Shown one piece after another: positions 7,666 through 16,880 of a stretch of DNA of 64,000 bases. Each line of letters opens with the position of its first letter. Position 1 is the stretch's first letter. The notes under the pieces were generated by a model. That model ran no database searches. It was not told the origin of the DNA and saw nothing but the letters and a program-made list of their open reading frames with translations. Origin of the DNA: Tharpella sp964457755 (GTDB taxonomy: Bacteria > Desulfobacterota > Anaeroferrophillalia > Anaeroferrophillales > Tharpellaceae); the NCBI GenBank assembly GCA_964457755.1, contig CAYWGC010000003.1:1-64000 (forward strand), read 5' to 3'. Position numbers and translations under genes: made by a program.

Positions 7666-8631
7666 TTAATAACTCATATTGGCCGGAATAACGCCCCTTA
7701 CTCCACCTCTGGGGTCAGGGGTATCACCTGCCCTTCTTGGTATAATGTGGATATGTACATGAAAAACAGTCTGACCGGCGACACCACCGCAATTTACGCC
7801 GACATTAAAACCTTTCACCGTTCCATCCTCTTTTAAAATCCTCTTCCTGGCAACCCTCAGCAACCGGTCAGAATCTTTTTTCTCTTTATCGCTGAGCATG
7901 AAAAAGTCTGGCACATGACGTTTGGGTATAATCAGAGAATGGCCTGGTGAAACTGGAAAGCCATCATTGATCATTACCATTGAGTCATATTCATCCTTAA
8001 TTCTATCCTGCAGGTTATGATAGCAAAAAACACAGTCATCAATCTTATCAATGGGATCGTGGCGAAAGTCGGTGTCATCTTTATTACCCTTGGAACGATT
8101 GCATTTAGCGCAAAGAACTTGAAGATTTTCTATATTGTTGGTACCACCTTTCGATCTTGGTTTGATATGATCAACATCCAATATGGTTTCTTTCTTGGTC
8201 GCTCCGCACAATGCACAGCGACCGCCGGATTCATTCAACACCCGATATCGTAAACTGTCAGGCACAGGATCCTGGTCTGATAAACGAAAAACATTCAGTC
8301 CTCTTTTGATAAGAAATTCCTGAATCTTCTGTTCGCAATGCATTTTGATATTAGCTTTTTGTTCAAATGTCAGCTTTCCAACATTAAGTTCTACCAATTG
8401 CCCTGCAGACCTTATCACCTCATGACTTTTTAAAACCCTGACCGGCATTTCCTTTATACGTTTTTCGTAATATTGGATTTGACCTTCATCATGGGAAAGA
8501 AAAGCTGCCGCCAATTGCCTGATCGTTGCCACACCACCGGATTCAACCAACTCTTTGATCAGCAATGGCTGATAGACATGGGACATTCTCATTTTGTTGC
8601 TAATAAAATCGATTAATTCTTCATATTTCAT
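7666..8631 (-). CDS. HNH endonuclease-HIT domain fusion protein
   Basis: 321 aa in three parts. Residues 1-110 are helical and resemble a helix-turn-helix-like N-terminal region (VATIRQLAAAFLSHDEGQI). Residues ~127-188 are an HNH nuclease: CALC, DVDHIKPRSKGG, NLQVLCAKCN. Residues ~198-305 are a histidine-triad domain: CVFC, SPGHSLIIPKRH, and the triad HVHIHIIP at His291/293/295. HNH cleaves nucleic acid; HIT proteins hydrolyse or transfer nucleotides. Both catalytic motifs appear intact. Fusion suggests coupling of DNA cleavage to a nucleotide or nucleotide conjugate, possibly in defence or repair; this is inference. The gene lies beside the hipA relics. Confidence 0.85.
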   Translation of the reverse strand: MKYEELIDFISNKMRMSHVYQPLLIKELVESGGVATIRQLAAAFLSHDEGQIQYYEKRIKEMPVRVLKSHEVIRSAGQLVELNVGKLTFEQKANIKMHCEQKIQEFLIKRGLNVFRLSDQDPVPDSLRYRVLNESGGRCALCGATKKETILDVDHIKPRSKGGTNNIENLQVLCAKCNRSKGNKDDTDFRHDPIDKIDDCVFCYHNLQDRIKDEYDSMVMINDGFPVSPGHSLIIPKRHVPDFFMLSDKEKKDSDRLLRVARKRILKEDGTVKGFNVGVNCGGVAGQTVFHVHIHIIPRRAGDTPDPRGGVRGVIPANMSY

Positions 8632-8646
8632 GACTCAAATCCTTTA

Positions 8647-8961
8647 CTACACATCCGGCAGCCAGCGGATTGCGGTTATGGTGGTGCCGATAACGCGGAT
8701 GACATAGATTTTGGGTTGGGTGTGCTCACGGCAGATATAGAGCCACTCTTCGGCTTTGACGCAGGCATCACCGCGCTGGACCATGCCGACAAATTCGCGG
8801 GTTTCAGGCTGGCCGAAACGAGCGATAAGGAGATGAATACTGTCACCATCATGGATGATCCGCTTGCCGCAGATCATGGCCCCGCTGGCGGCCCGGGATG
8901 ATGTCGCGAAGATTATTATGAAGAGTATCAGGAAACCGATCGAAGCGAATTTTTTACTCAT
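8647..8961 (-). CDS. DUF2845-type small periplasmic protein
   Basis: 104 aa with an N-terminal hydrophobic signal segment (IGFLILFIIIFATSSRAAS). The mature part contains MICGKRIIHDGDSIHLLIARFGQPETRE, resembling the DUF2845 pattern (CGxxLVxxGDS...VLxxCGxP). Probably exported; function unknown. It lies 15 bp downstream of the HNH-HIT stop on the minus strand and is oriented the same way, so it is transcribed first. Confidence 0.65.
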   Translation of the reverse strand: MSKKFASIGFLILFIIIFATSSRAASGAMICGKRIIHDGDSIHLLIARFGQPETREFVGMVQRGDACVKAEEWLYICREHTQPKIYVIRVIGTTITAIRWLPDV

Positions 8962-8995
8962 TTCCAGACCTTTTCTTACAGGAAAAAGGAACTCT

Positions 8996-9925
8996 TCAGG
9001 TCAATTGCTGTCGATAATCATCAATTTCAGCTTTAAGTTTATCGTTGAGAGCCTGATTATCGACAATCACGATATCCGGCAGCCACTGTTTGACCAGGGC
9101 CAGGACTTCGGCATCGGCAAAATAGGTCATTGAGACCTGTAGGACATCGCTATCGGCGCTCTCTACTTTAAGAGCCGTCGGCAGATTACGTTCCAGATAG
9201 AGGCGAGCGGTTCCTCTGATGCGGAGCCGGACCGTTCGACAATCCTCACAGACCCAGGGACTGAAAATCTCAGTGGAAAAGGTCTCGAGTTCGGCCATGA
9301 CAGCCGCATCAATCCGGTAATTACCGGGATGGATGACTGGAGCGGAGATCTTTTTCAGGTAGAAACTTTTTAAGCGGTGGCTGTGCAGATCGTAAGCCAG
9401 CAGATACCAGAAACCCTTGAGGTTGGCGAGTCGGTAAGGGTGGACTGCGTACTCTTTGTTTTCATGCTGATTGTTGCGATAGCTGAAGGCCACCTGCTGA
9501 CGCAGGGCCACGGCCTGGTTTAAAAGTTTAAAGAGGTCGCTATGGCTTGAGATGTCTTCAAGGTTTAAGTGAAAAAGAAAACATGAAGTGCTGAAACTGC
9601 GGCCTTTAAGAAAGTTATCGGCAATCTTCGTGTAGGATGCATCAACATTTCGGATCATGGCGGTCAGGAGATCAGCGACTAAAATGGCGTCCGGCTCGCT
9701 GGTACCGCGCAGGCGGTAGTCGCCCATAAAACGATAGAGTCCATCCTCCTCGCTGCGCTCAATCGGGAGATGACTTAAACGCTCATTGAGATCTTTTTGA
9801 ATCGTCCTGGCGGTTACCGCGAACTCGGCAGCCAGGCCTTTAACCGAAAGCGCCTCCCCGATATTCAGACGACAGATAATTGTCGTCAAACGGTACATCG
9901 CCTTATCATATTCGGGCTTGGCCAT
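8996..9925 (-). CDS. WYL-domain transcriptional regulator
   Basis: 309 aa. An N-terminal DeoR-like winged helix (GEALSVKGLAAEFAVTARTIQKDLNERL) is followed by a WYL domain at ~130-210 containing YRLANLKGFWYLLAYD and a conserved basic/aromatic pattern, then a WCX-like C-terminal extension. WYL regulators sense small ligands, often nucleic-acid or nucleotide derived, and frequently control defence or stress genes. An AAGG stretch precedes the ATG. Targets are unknown; the nearby HNH-HIT and DUF2845 genes on the same strand are candidates by proximity only. Confidence 0.87.
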   Translation of the reverse strand: MAKPEYDKAMYRLTTIICRLNIGEALSVKGLAAEFAVTARTIQKDLNERLSHLPIERSEEDGLYRFMGDYRLRGTSEPDAILVADLLTAMIRNVDASYTKIADNFLKGRSFSTSCFLFHLNLEDISSHSDLFKLLNQAVALRQQVAFSYRNNQHENKEYAVHPYRLANLKGFWYLLAYDLHSHRLKSFYLKKISAPVIHPGNYRIDAAVMAELETFSTEIFSPWVCEDCRTVRLRIRGTARLYLERNLPTALKVESADSDVLQVSMTYFADAEVLALVKQWLPDIVIVDNQALNDKLKAEIDDYRQQLT

Positions 9926-9979
9926 CAGCTGCCTTGTGAGAAGTTCCGGGATGCTCAGATCGGGAGAGCCATTAAGTTC

Positions 9980-10360
9980 TCAGGAGGTGACCATACTGGG
10001 ATGAATAATTTGTCGGGAGAGACAAAACTCCCGATAGAGGGCAATTTCATCAGTTACAACTTTCATCGCCCAGCCCAGAACAAAGACATCATCGAGCCAG
10101 CCAATATAGGGAATGAAATCGGGGATAATATCTACCGGAAAAACGACATAAGCCAAGGCCCCTGCGATCGTGGCCCAGGTTCCGGCACTCATGAAGAAAT
10201 CGGCATCGGTAATCATATTGAAGAGGGTGACAAAATCATCATACCACTCTTTATCCCGGTGCCCCTGAGAAAACCTGGCCGCTCTTTCCGGATCAAATTC
10301 GTCGACCAGCTTCTGTGAAAGTCTTAAGGCCTGTTCCCGCTCTTCTTTGGATAAACTCAT
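9980..10360 (-). CDS. YkvA-family (DUF1232) membrane protein
   Basis: 126 aa from ATG 10360, preferred over an upstream start at 10393 because GGGAGGAAG precedes it at good spacing. The DUF1232 core is visible at ~70-105: LAYVVFPVDIIPDFIPYIGWLDDVFVLGWA. YkvA-like proteins are small membrane-associated proteins of unknown function. It sits 54 bp upstream of the WYL gene on the same strand, so they may be co-transcribed. Confidence 0.8.
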   Translation of the reverse strand: MSLSKEEREQALRLSQKLVDEFDPERAARFSQGHRDKEWYDDFVTLFNMITDADFFMSAGTWATIAGALAYVVFPVDIIPDFIPYIGWLDDVFVLGWAMKVVTDEIALYREFCLSRQIIHPSMVTS

Positions 10361-10764
10361 TTTCTTCCTCCCTGCTTTAAAATTTGATGTCAATTAAAGT
10401 ATCTTACCTTCACTTTGACACCACTATAAAACAGGGAGCGAACGCGTGAGTTCGCCACTGAAAAAATATTTTTATTTTTTTGAGGAGCTTAATGCGGCCT
10501 GTAACCCTTGCCGACTTTGTCTCTATATAATAGTCGAAACTTAAAGACGCTGACAGGTAGTAAAGCTGTCAATGAATTTCGTAGAGATACCGTAGTTAGG
10601 GGTCATTGTCAACACCATTTGAAAATCCTGAAAATAAAAAAAGCGCCCGAAGAAAATCGGGATGAGGTTCCCTGATTCTACGGAATGGCTGATTCATCAC
10701 CTAAAATTTATGTCGATATTTCTGGATTTTACAGGTATGTGTTGATAATTCAAGGAGATTTACA
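10361..10764. other. Non-coding spacer, divergent promoters expected
   Basis: About 400 bases between divergently oriented genes. It is AT-rich with runs of a and t. A weak hairpin cccga/tcggg lies near 10646-10661, followed on the minus strand by a T-run. I see no convincing gene, RNA or operator. Confidence 0.4.
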
Positions 10765-11631
10765 ATGGCTGAAAACGATGCGCTTAAAATTTCTCAATGG
10801 ATCGGAAAAAAGATTGTTGATTTTGTCGAAAAATCGCCGGAAAATTCTCTTAAGAATGATAAGGGTGAAGCCGCCTGGAGGACTCCGTTAGTGGCTTTCG
10901 CCCGCGGTGATGATGCCCTGTTCGATGAACAAAAAGAAGATATCGGCCCCTTCTACTTGACCCCGCCTGAACTTTTCCGGTTGGCTTATCCGGAGCTTGA
11001 ATTTACAGCTGAGGAGCTTGCGGTAATCTCTTGGGTCCTGCCGCAAACCCGTGCGACCCGGAAGGCCCAACGCCTGGAGAACTCTCTGCCGGCAGAGGGT
11101 TGGAGTCGAGCCCGACTTTATGGCGAGAATTTCAATCAACTTTTACGATCGCAGGTAGTTGAGTGGTTGCATGAGGCAGATATTGCGGCGGTTGCCCCGC
11201 TTCTTTTACCGGAGTGGCAAATGCAGGAATTGAAACGTTACGGTTTTGCTTCAAACTGGTCGGAACGGCATGCCACTTATATAGCCGGCCTTGGCACTTT
11301 CGGCCTCAGTGACGGCCTGATTACAGCGGCCGGCAAAGCCATGCGCTGCGGCTCAGTGGTTGCCCGCCTGCCGGTCGCTCCAGCGATCCGGCCTTATAAC
11401 AAATATAACGCCTACTGTCTCTTCTATAACCAAAGAACCTGCGGTAAATGTATCGAACGCTGCCCGGCTGAGGCGATCAGTCAGGCAGGCCATGATAAAA
11501 AACGCTGCGCTTCCTATATTATGGAAAAAACCTCACCTTTCGCGGAAAAGAGCTTGGGAGAGCCGGTCAGCAGCTGCGGCCTCTGCCAGGTCAAGATCCC
11601 CTGCGAAGCTGGCATCCCAACCCGAAGATAG
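10765..11631 (+). CDS. QueG-like (COG1600) Fe-S protein
   Basis: 288 aa with a good ribosome-binding site (aaggagattt). The C-terminal half matches the epoxyqueuosine reductase/COG1600 pattern: GLGTFGLSDGLIT, then clusters RTCGKCIERCPAEAIS and SSCGLCQVKIPC for two [4Fe-4S] centres. Classical QueG (about 340-380 aa) also binds cobalamin and reduces epoxyqueuosine in tRNA. This protein is shorter and its first 120 residues (YLTPPELFRLAYPE) are unlike the usual start, so it is better called a QueG-like ferredoxin of unknown substrate. It stands alone between divergent and convergent neighbours. Confidence 0.78.
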   Translation: MAENDALKISQWIGKKIVDFVEKSPENSLKNDKGEAAWRTPLVAFARGDDALFDEQKEDIGPFYLTPPELFRLAYPELEFTAEELAVISWVLPQTRATRKAQRLENSLPAEGWSRARLYGENFNQLLRSQVVEWLHEADIAAVAPLLLPEWQMQELKRYGFASNWSERHATYIAGLGTFGLSDGLITAAGKAMRCGSVVARLPVAPAIRPYNKYNAYCLFYNQRTCGKCIERCPAEAISQAGHDKKRCASYIMEKTSPFAEKSLGEPVSSCGLCQVKIPCEAGIPTRR

Positions 11632-11776
11632 TGCAAAACCCTGAACCATAAATTTACAGTTTACAACTTCATTATAATCGGTCCAGCGGTTTTCCTCCCC
11701 AGCCGAAAGCTGCTGGACAGCTACTGACTGCGATGCCGGAAGAGCCAGGCCGCGCCAAAACCGACATTAATTAAAG

Positions 11777-13147
11777 TTACAACAGCGGTGCCATAAGCCG
11801 CGCCACTTCTTCCCAGAAAGAGATAAAAAGATTGACATTTTTGACACCGGTAAACGAGTGGCTGATGAGATCCAGAATCCAGACTTCGAGTTCTCTGACA
11901 AGGTTTTCATTATAGAGAAAGAGGACAATCTCATAGTTGAGGAAAAAACTGCGGCTATCCATGTTCATTGAACCGAGGATACTGAGTTCATCATCAATGA
12001 GAATTACTTTGGCGTGTACCATGCCGGGCGTATAGTTATAGACCTTCGCACCACTCTCCTGCAGCTGCCTAAGATAACTGCGCCGCACCAGATCAGCAAG
12101 CCGATGATTGGAAACCCGGGGAACCACAATACGGACATCAATTCCGCGTCTGGCAGTAATACCAAGTGCCTTGAGCATCATCTCATCCGGGATAAAATAG
12201 GGTGTCACAATCCACACCCGCCGGCGGGCCTTGAAAAAGGCCGTGATAATACTCTCGTAGAGCGGATCACCGACGATATCGGGACCACTCGGCATAAGCT
12301 GTACTGGCGTCCGGTCGCCAGTTTCAACCAGAACCGGAAGATCACTTTCCGGCAGACTCTGCTGCGCCGCAAACTGCCAGTCGGAACGAAAAACCTGGAT
12401 CAGATCAGCGAGTACCGGCCCTTTGACAATCAGCGACAAGTCCTGCCAACGATGGCTATCATTGGTCTTACCCATATATTCATGGGCGATATTCATACCG
12501 CCCACGATAGCTGTCTGATTGTCGACGATAACTATCTTGCGATGGTTGCGAAGATTGGCACGGCCGCGAAAGGGGAGATGACGCATCGGCATGAAAAAGG
12601 CATATTCGCCACCATTGGCAAGAAAGGCAGCCAGCTTCTTTTCCGAAATCCGAAAAGAGCCGAGCGCATCGAGCAACAGACGGACGCGCAGACCAGCTGC
12701 GGCCTGCCGGGTCAAAACCTCCAAAATCGCAGCCCCGGTCTCGTCATCACCTAAAATAAAAGTTGCGACTTCGATGTTTTTCTCGGCCTCATTGATCAGT
12801 TTCAGAAGTGCGGTATAAGCCTGTTCGCCTGTACTAAGGAGAACAATATCATTACCGGGCCGCAGAGGAAAAATATTGCCGAGATCGAGATCAATGGACC
12901 GCTCAGCACAATCTTTAATCCCAACCGCCAGATCGGCTTTATGTTTTATCATGCGCTTGGTTTTACGACCGCCAAACATCAGATATGCGGGCACCCCGAG
13001 ATAAGGAACCAGTAAAATCGCCAGCAACCAGGCCACTATACTGGAAGGAGAACGCGATTCGCGCTGATGGTGCGCCAGCAGCATCACTGCCAGAAAAAAG
13101 CCGATAATTGACAGCAGATGAAAAAAGAACCAGTCGACGATGATCAT
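11777..13147 (-). CDS. cls: Cardiolipin synthase (phospholipase D family)
   Basis: 456 aa. Two N-terminal membrane segments (FFFHLLSIIGFFLAVMLLA, IVAWLLAILLVPYLGVPAYLMFGG) precede two PLD-type HKD motifs: HRKIVIVDNQTAIVGGMN near residue 200 and HAKVILIDDELSILGSMN near 380. It condenses two phosphatidylglycerols, or PG with another phospholipid, into cardiolipin at the inner membrane. Its start overlaps the stop of the upstream EEP gene by 4 bp. The pairing resembles E. coli ybhP-clsB. Both active-site motifs are intact. Confidence 0.93.
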   Translation of the reverse strand: MIIVDWFFFHLLSIIGFFLAVMLLAHHQRESRSPSSIVAWLLAILLVPYLGVPAYLMFGGRKTKRMIKHKADLAVGIKDCAERSIDLDLGNIFPLRPGNDIVLLSTGEQAYTALLKLINEAEKNIEVATFILGDDETGAAILEVLTRQAAAGLRVRLLLDALGSFRISEKKLAAFLANGGEYAFFMPMRHLPFRGRANLRNHRKIVIVDNQTAIVGGMNIAHEYMGKTNDSHRWQDLSLIVKGPVLADLIQVFRSDWQFAAQQSLPESDLPVLVETGDRTPVQLMPSGPDIVGDPLYESIITAFFKARRRVWIVTPYFIPDEMMLKALGITARRGIDVRIVVPRVSNHRLADLVRRSYLRQLQESGAKVYNYTPGMVHAKVILIDDELSILGSMNMDSRSFFLNYEIVLFLYNENLVRELEVWILDLISHSFTGVKNVNLFISFWEEVARLMAPLL

Positions 13148-13890
13148 GAGATATCACATTCCACAAAGAGCGGTGCATGGTCTGAAAGATTTTTCCAGAT
13201 ACCATTGTAATAGGTTGTCGAAGAGATCGGCTCCAGACCATTGAGATAAATACGATCAAGCGGCAGAAAGGGAATGCGCGCCGGAAAAGTCAGCGCCCGA
13301 CGTCCGTTAGCGGTAACCGCAGCATCCTTAAGGTTGGGATGTGAAATAAAATCGACGACGCACTGACCGCACCAATCATTAAAATCACCCGCCAAAATAA
13401 GCGGTGCGCTATGGGGAATACAGCGGTTGGCGTATTCCGCCAGCATACGCAGCTGCTTGCGGCGCGAAAGCGCAAAGAGACCCAGATGAATGCAGAGACA
13501 ATGCAGAGGCTCCAAACAGCCTGGCAAGGAGAGCCGACAGTGCAGAAAACCGCGCTGTTCTAAGCTATTGGTGGAGACATCAACCTGCTCAGAAAATGTG
13601 ATAGGAAACCTTGAAAGAATCGCATTACCATGATGGCCGTGCGGATAAAAAGCGTTTTTGCTGTAGGAAAAGTGCTCCCACAAGGAATCGGCAATAAATT
13701 CGTGCTGGGCCTGTTCCGGCCAGTTATCATGCTTTGCCGCTAGGTTTGAATTATCCCCAATCACTTCCTGTAGAAAAACGATGTCTGCCTGGGTGGTCTG
13801 AATTGCCTGGCGTAACTGGTGAAGGACAAACCGGCGATTACCGAGAGAGAAACCTTTGTGGATATTGATCGTTAAAACGCGTATTTTCAT
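13144..13890 (-). CDS. Endonuclease/exonuclease/phosphatase family protein (YbhP-like)
   Basis: 248 aa. EEP-fold markers are LTINIHKG near the N-terminus, VFLQEV (catalytic Glu), AGDFNDW and the terminal LSDHAPLFVE. The family hydrolyses phosphodiesters in nucleic acids, phospholipids or other substrates. The 4-bp overlap with cls and the E. coli ybhP-clsB precedent suggest a role linked to phospholipid metabolism; this is inferred from context. No signal peptide is evident. Confidence 0.88.
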   Translation of the reverse strand: MKIRVLTINIHKGFSLGNRRFVLHQLRQAIQTTQADIVFLQEVIGDNSNLAAKHDNWPEQAQHEFIADSLWEHFSYSKNAFYPHGHHGNAILSRFPITFSEQVDVSTNSLEQRGFLHCRLSLPGCLEPLHCLCIHLGLFALSRRKQLRMLAEYANRCIPHSAPLILAGDFNDWCGQCVVDFISHPNLKDAAVTANGRRALTFPARIPFLPLDRIYLNGLEPISSTTYYNGIWKNLSDHAPLFVECDIS

Positions 13891-14058
13891 CGCAAAAGTG
13901 TGAATTCTGGTTAAAGAAAAATTGACAAGGATGATGGAGTTGTGTACGTCAATACAACAGAATTACCGTAAACGGCTCACTCACTACAGCTTCCGGAGCA
14001 AAGCATAATCATTCGTAACGGTTTAACGGAGCTCTGACAATAAAGAGGGGATAATAAC

Positions 14059-15696
14059 ATGAAAACCGATAATAAGCAGCCCCTAACTATGACCGCCTGG
14101 CAGGCCCTCGCAAAGCATTACCAGAAGATCAACAAACTGCATCTACGGCAGCTTTTTGCGGACGACCCCAAGCGCGCCAAGCGCCTGACAACAGAGGCGC
14201 TCGGCATCTATTATGATTATTCAAAGCACCGCATCACAGACGAAACCCTGACCCTCCTGCTACAGCTGGCTGAGGAGGCCGGCCTAAAGGAAAATATCGC
14301 CGCCATGTTTCGCGGGGAGAAGATCAACGTCACGGAGAAGCGGGCGGTTCTGCACACCGCTCTGCGCCTTCCCAAAACCCACTCCCTGATTATCGATGGC
14401 ATCGACATCGTGCCCCAGATCCATGCCGTTTTGGAGCGCATGACTGCCTTTGCCGAACGGGTGCGCAGCGGAGATTGGCGGGGGTACACCGGCAAAGCCA
14501 TCCGTAACGTTATCAATATCGGCATCGGCGGCTCTGACCTGGGACCCGTGATGGCCTATGAGGCTTTGCGCTATTACAGCCAGCGTGAACTAACCTTGCG
14601 TTTTGTTTCGAATATCGACGGCACCGATTTTCTTGAGGCGACCTGCGACCTTGACCCCGAAGAGACCCTCTTTATCATTGCCTCGAAAACCTTTACCACC
14701 CTGGAGACCATGACCAACGCCCATACAGCCCGCAACTGGCTGCGCCAGACCCTGCCTGAGGCCGATGCCGTGGCCCGTCATTTCGTGGCGGTTTCAACCA
14801 ACTCCAAAGAGGTCGCCCGCTTCGGTATCGACACCGCCAACATGTTCGAGTTCTGGGACTGGGTCGGAGGCCGCTACTCAATGACTTCGGCAATTGGCCT
14901 TTCAACCATGATTGCCATCGGCCCCGCTAATTTTCGGGCAATGCTAAATGGTTTCCATCAAATGGACGAACATTTCCGCACTACGCCTTTCGCTGACAAC
15001 CTGCCGGTGCTGATGGGCCTTCTCGGACTCTGGTACAATAATTTCTTTGCCGTAGAAAGCCAAGCGGTTCTCCCTTACGCCCAATATCTGAAGCGTTTTC
15101 CAGCTTATCTCCAGCAACTGACCATGGAAAGTAACGGCAAACAGGTGCATCTCGACGGCAGCCAGGTTACCAACCAGACTGGGGCCATTTACTGGGGTGA
15201 ACCCGGCACCAATGGCCAGCACTCCTTCTACCAGCTCCTGCATCAGGGAACTAAACTCATCCCCTGCGATTTTATCGGTTTCATGCAACCGCTTCAGGCT
15301 CTCGGCAAACACCATACCCTGCTGATGGCCAATCTTTTTGCCCAAGCCGAAGCCCTGGCTTTCGGCCGCACGGCGGCTGAGGTCAGCGCCGCAGAAACCC
15401 CGGAAGAACTAGTAGCGCATCGCACCTTTCCCGGCAACCGGCCCTCAAGCACTATTCTTCTGGAAAAACTGACCCCGGAAACCCTGGGCCAGCTCATCGC
15501 TCTTTACGAACACAGCGTCTTTACCCAGGGAGCTGTCTGGGGCATCGACTCTTTTGATCAGTGGGGAGTTGAATTGGGGAAAGTGCTGGCCGCACGGATC
15601 ATCCCCGAACTTGAGAAGACAAGCTCCAGACAACTCGAACATGACAGTTCAACCAACAATTTGATCAACCGCTGCCGGCAAGCGCAGAAGATGTGA
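14059..15696 (+). CDS. pgi: Glucose-6-phosphate isomerase
   Basis: 545 aa, close to the E. coli length (549). SIS-fold motifs are visible: NIGIGGSDLGPVMAYEAL, SKTFTTLETMTNA, FEFWDWVGGRYS, and the catalytic region GEPGTNGQHSFYQLLHQGT with the conserved Glu and His. It interconverts glucose-6-phosphate and fructose-6-phosphate in glycolysis and gluconeogenesis. A gaggggata ribosome-binding site precedes ATG 14059. It is monocistronic by layout. Confidence 0.97.
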   Translation: MKTDNKQPLTMTAWQALAKHYQKINKLHLRQLFADDPKRAKRLTTEALGIYYDYSKHRITDETLTLLLQLAEEAGLKENIAAMFRGEKINVTEKRAVLHTALRLPKTHSLIIDGIDIVPQIHAVLERMTAFAERVRSGDWRGYTGKAIRNVINIGIGGSDLGPVMAYEALRYYSQRELTLRFVSNIDGTDFLEATCDLDPEETLFIIASKTFTTLETMTNAHTARNWLRQTLPEADAVARHFVAVSTNSKEVARFGIDTANMFEFWDWVGGRYSMTSAIGLSTMIAIGPANFRAMLNGFHQMDEHFRTTPFADNLPVLMGLLGLWYNNFFAVESQAVLPYAQYLKRFPAYLQQLTMESNGKQVHLDGSQVTNQTGAIYWGEPGTNGQHSFYQLLHQGTKLIPCDFIGFMQPLQALGKHHTLLMANLFAQAEALAFGRTAAEVSAAETPEELVAHRTFPGNRPSSTILLEKLTPETLGQLIALYEHSVFTQGAVWGIDSFDQWGVELGKVLAARIIPELEKTSSRQLEHDSSTNNLINRCRQAQKM

Positions 15697-15775
15697 AGCT
15701 GGTACCCGGGCCCGAAAATAGTGCATAAGCAAACTTCTTCGAGGCTGGTCTTAGAACCTCAGTCTAGACATAGTA

Positions 15776-16633
15776 TTAAGGCAGATAGATTTGACTTGGG
15801 GCACCTTCCCGGGCGGCTTCGGCGCGATCCTTAATACGCTGATAGATAACGGTCAAATCCGCCTCTATAGCCTTTTCCGGACAGAGTCGCATGCAATTAA
15901 AACAGGCAATACAGGAATCGCTAAATTCCGGCCAGGGTCCCAGCGTCAGGGCGTCAACCGGACATTGCTCGACACATTCGCCACACTGCGTGCATAACTC
16001 CTGATTTACTGTACGTTGGGGCAGAATTCCTTTGGCCATCTGAAGGTTGAGTTTGCGCATCTCAGCGGCCATAGCTCGCGGCTGATATTCAAGCACTTTT
16101 TGCGGCAAAATAAAAGATTCGGGTTGAGCCAGGTTTTTCTCCACCGCCGCAACCAACTCCTCAATCAAACGCTCATCATCTTCATCGGGATGGCCTGCAC
16201 CGACAGGATTTTCAAGTTGCCACATCAACGAATGAACCGCCAGAATCTTGGCCGCAGCAATAACGCCATAACCCCGCCCCGTCAGCGCGGCTCCCATCTC
16301 TTCCAAAGCCAGAGCACTGGTAGCGCCGCCCCAGGTGGCAAAGGGCACGGCAAAGCTTTGGCTTTTGACGGGTAAACGGTCGATAAGATCCATAATCAGC
16401 GGCAGAGCATGTGATGAATAAACCGGCGACCCGATATAAACCGTAACCGGATCTTCGATCTCAGCCAGCTTTTGCAAGACCTGAGTCAACGAGGTCTCGT
16501 CTTTACCAACTTCACAAAGCGTCACTTCGCGATTATAAGTGTAAAGTTTTTTTTCGATCAAGCCCGCAACCTGCCGGGTCGTCCCAGCCGGAGAACAGTA
16601 GAAAACAAAACTTTTACAGATTTTTTGACTCAT
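15776..16633 (-). CDS. EFR1-type flavodoxin-ferredoxin fusion
   Basis: 285 aa. An N-terminal flavodoxin-like domain (FVFYCSPAGTTRQVAGLIEKKL for FMN phosphate binding; YIGSPVYSSHALP) is followed by two [4Fe-4S] motifs near residues 215-260: CTQCGECVEQCP and CIACFNCMRLCP. EFR1 proteins are common in anaerobes and are presumed intracellular electron carriers; the partner is unknown. It is convergent with pgi. Confidence 0.88.
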   Translation of the reverse strand: MSQKICKSFVFYCSPAGTTRQVAGLIEKKLYTYNREVTLCEVGKDETSLTQVLQKLAEIEDPVTVYIGSPVYSSHALPLIMDLIDRLPVKSQSFAVPFATWGGATSALALEEMGAALTGRGYGVIAAAKILAVHSLMWQLENPVGAGHPDEDDERLIEELVAAVEKNLAQPESFILPQKVLEYQPRAMAAEMRKLNLQMAKGILPQRTVNQELCTQCGECVEQCPVDALTLGPWPEFSDSCIACFNCMRLCPEKAIEADLTVIYQRIKDRAEAAREGAPSQIYLP

Positions 16634-16729
16634 TATCAGGCATCCTTTTTAAAAAACTGAATTAGTAGAAGGTTTTTCGGATAAAACAACACACCCTGAA
16701 TCCAATATAAAGCTATATCAAATAGTGTT

Positions 16730-16850
16730 GAACATTGCTTCGCCCTCATAAACGGGGTCACACCCCAAGAGTACTTCCTCGCTTCACTCACGGCGAGGCT
16801 GGGGTGCTGACGCACTTTGTACCAGCAATGACCCCAATCCCGGTAGTTTG
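16730..16850. repeat. ~120-bp nested-palindrome repeat, copy 1
   Basis: Shares long blocks with 19480-19600 and 43629-43744 (for example aacggggtcacac and tgaccccaatcccgg). Nested arms: cattgct/agcaatg at the outside, cccca/tgggg further in, and cctcgc/gcgagg at the core. The minus strand translates to a peptide containing NYRDWGHCWYKVR, also seen in copy 2. I take this as accidental coding within a structured repeat. Confidence 0.8.
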
Positions 16851-16880
16851 AGAGCGTTGACTGAATAGCTATAACTACCT

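Noticed and set aside
10640..10662. Hairpin cccga/tcggg as a terminator
   Set aside because: The stem is only 5 bp and no gene ends on that strand nearby.
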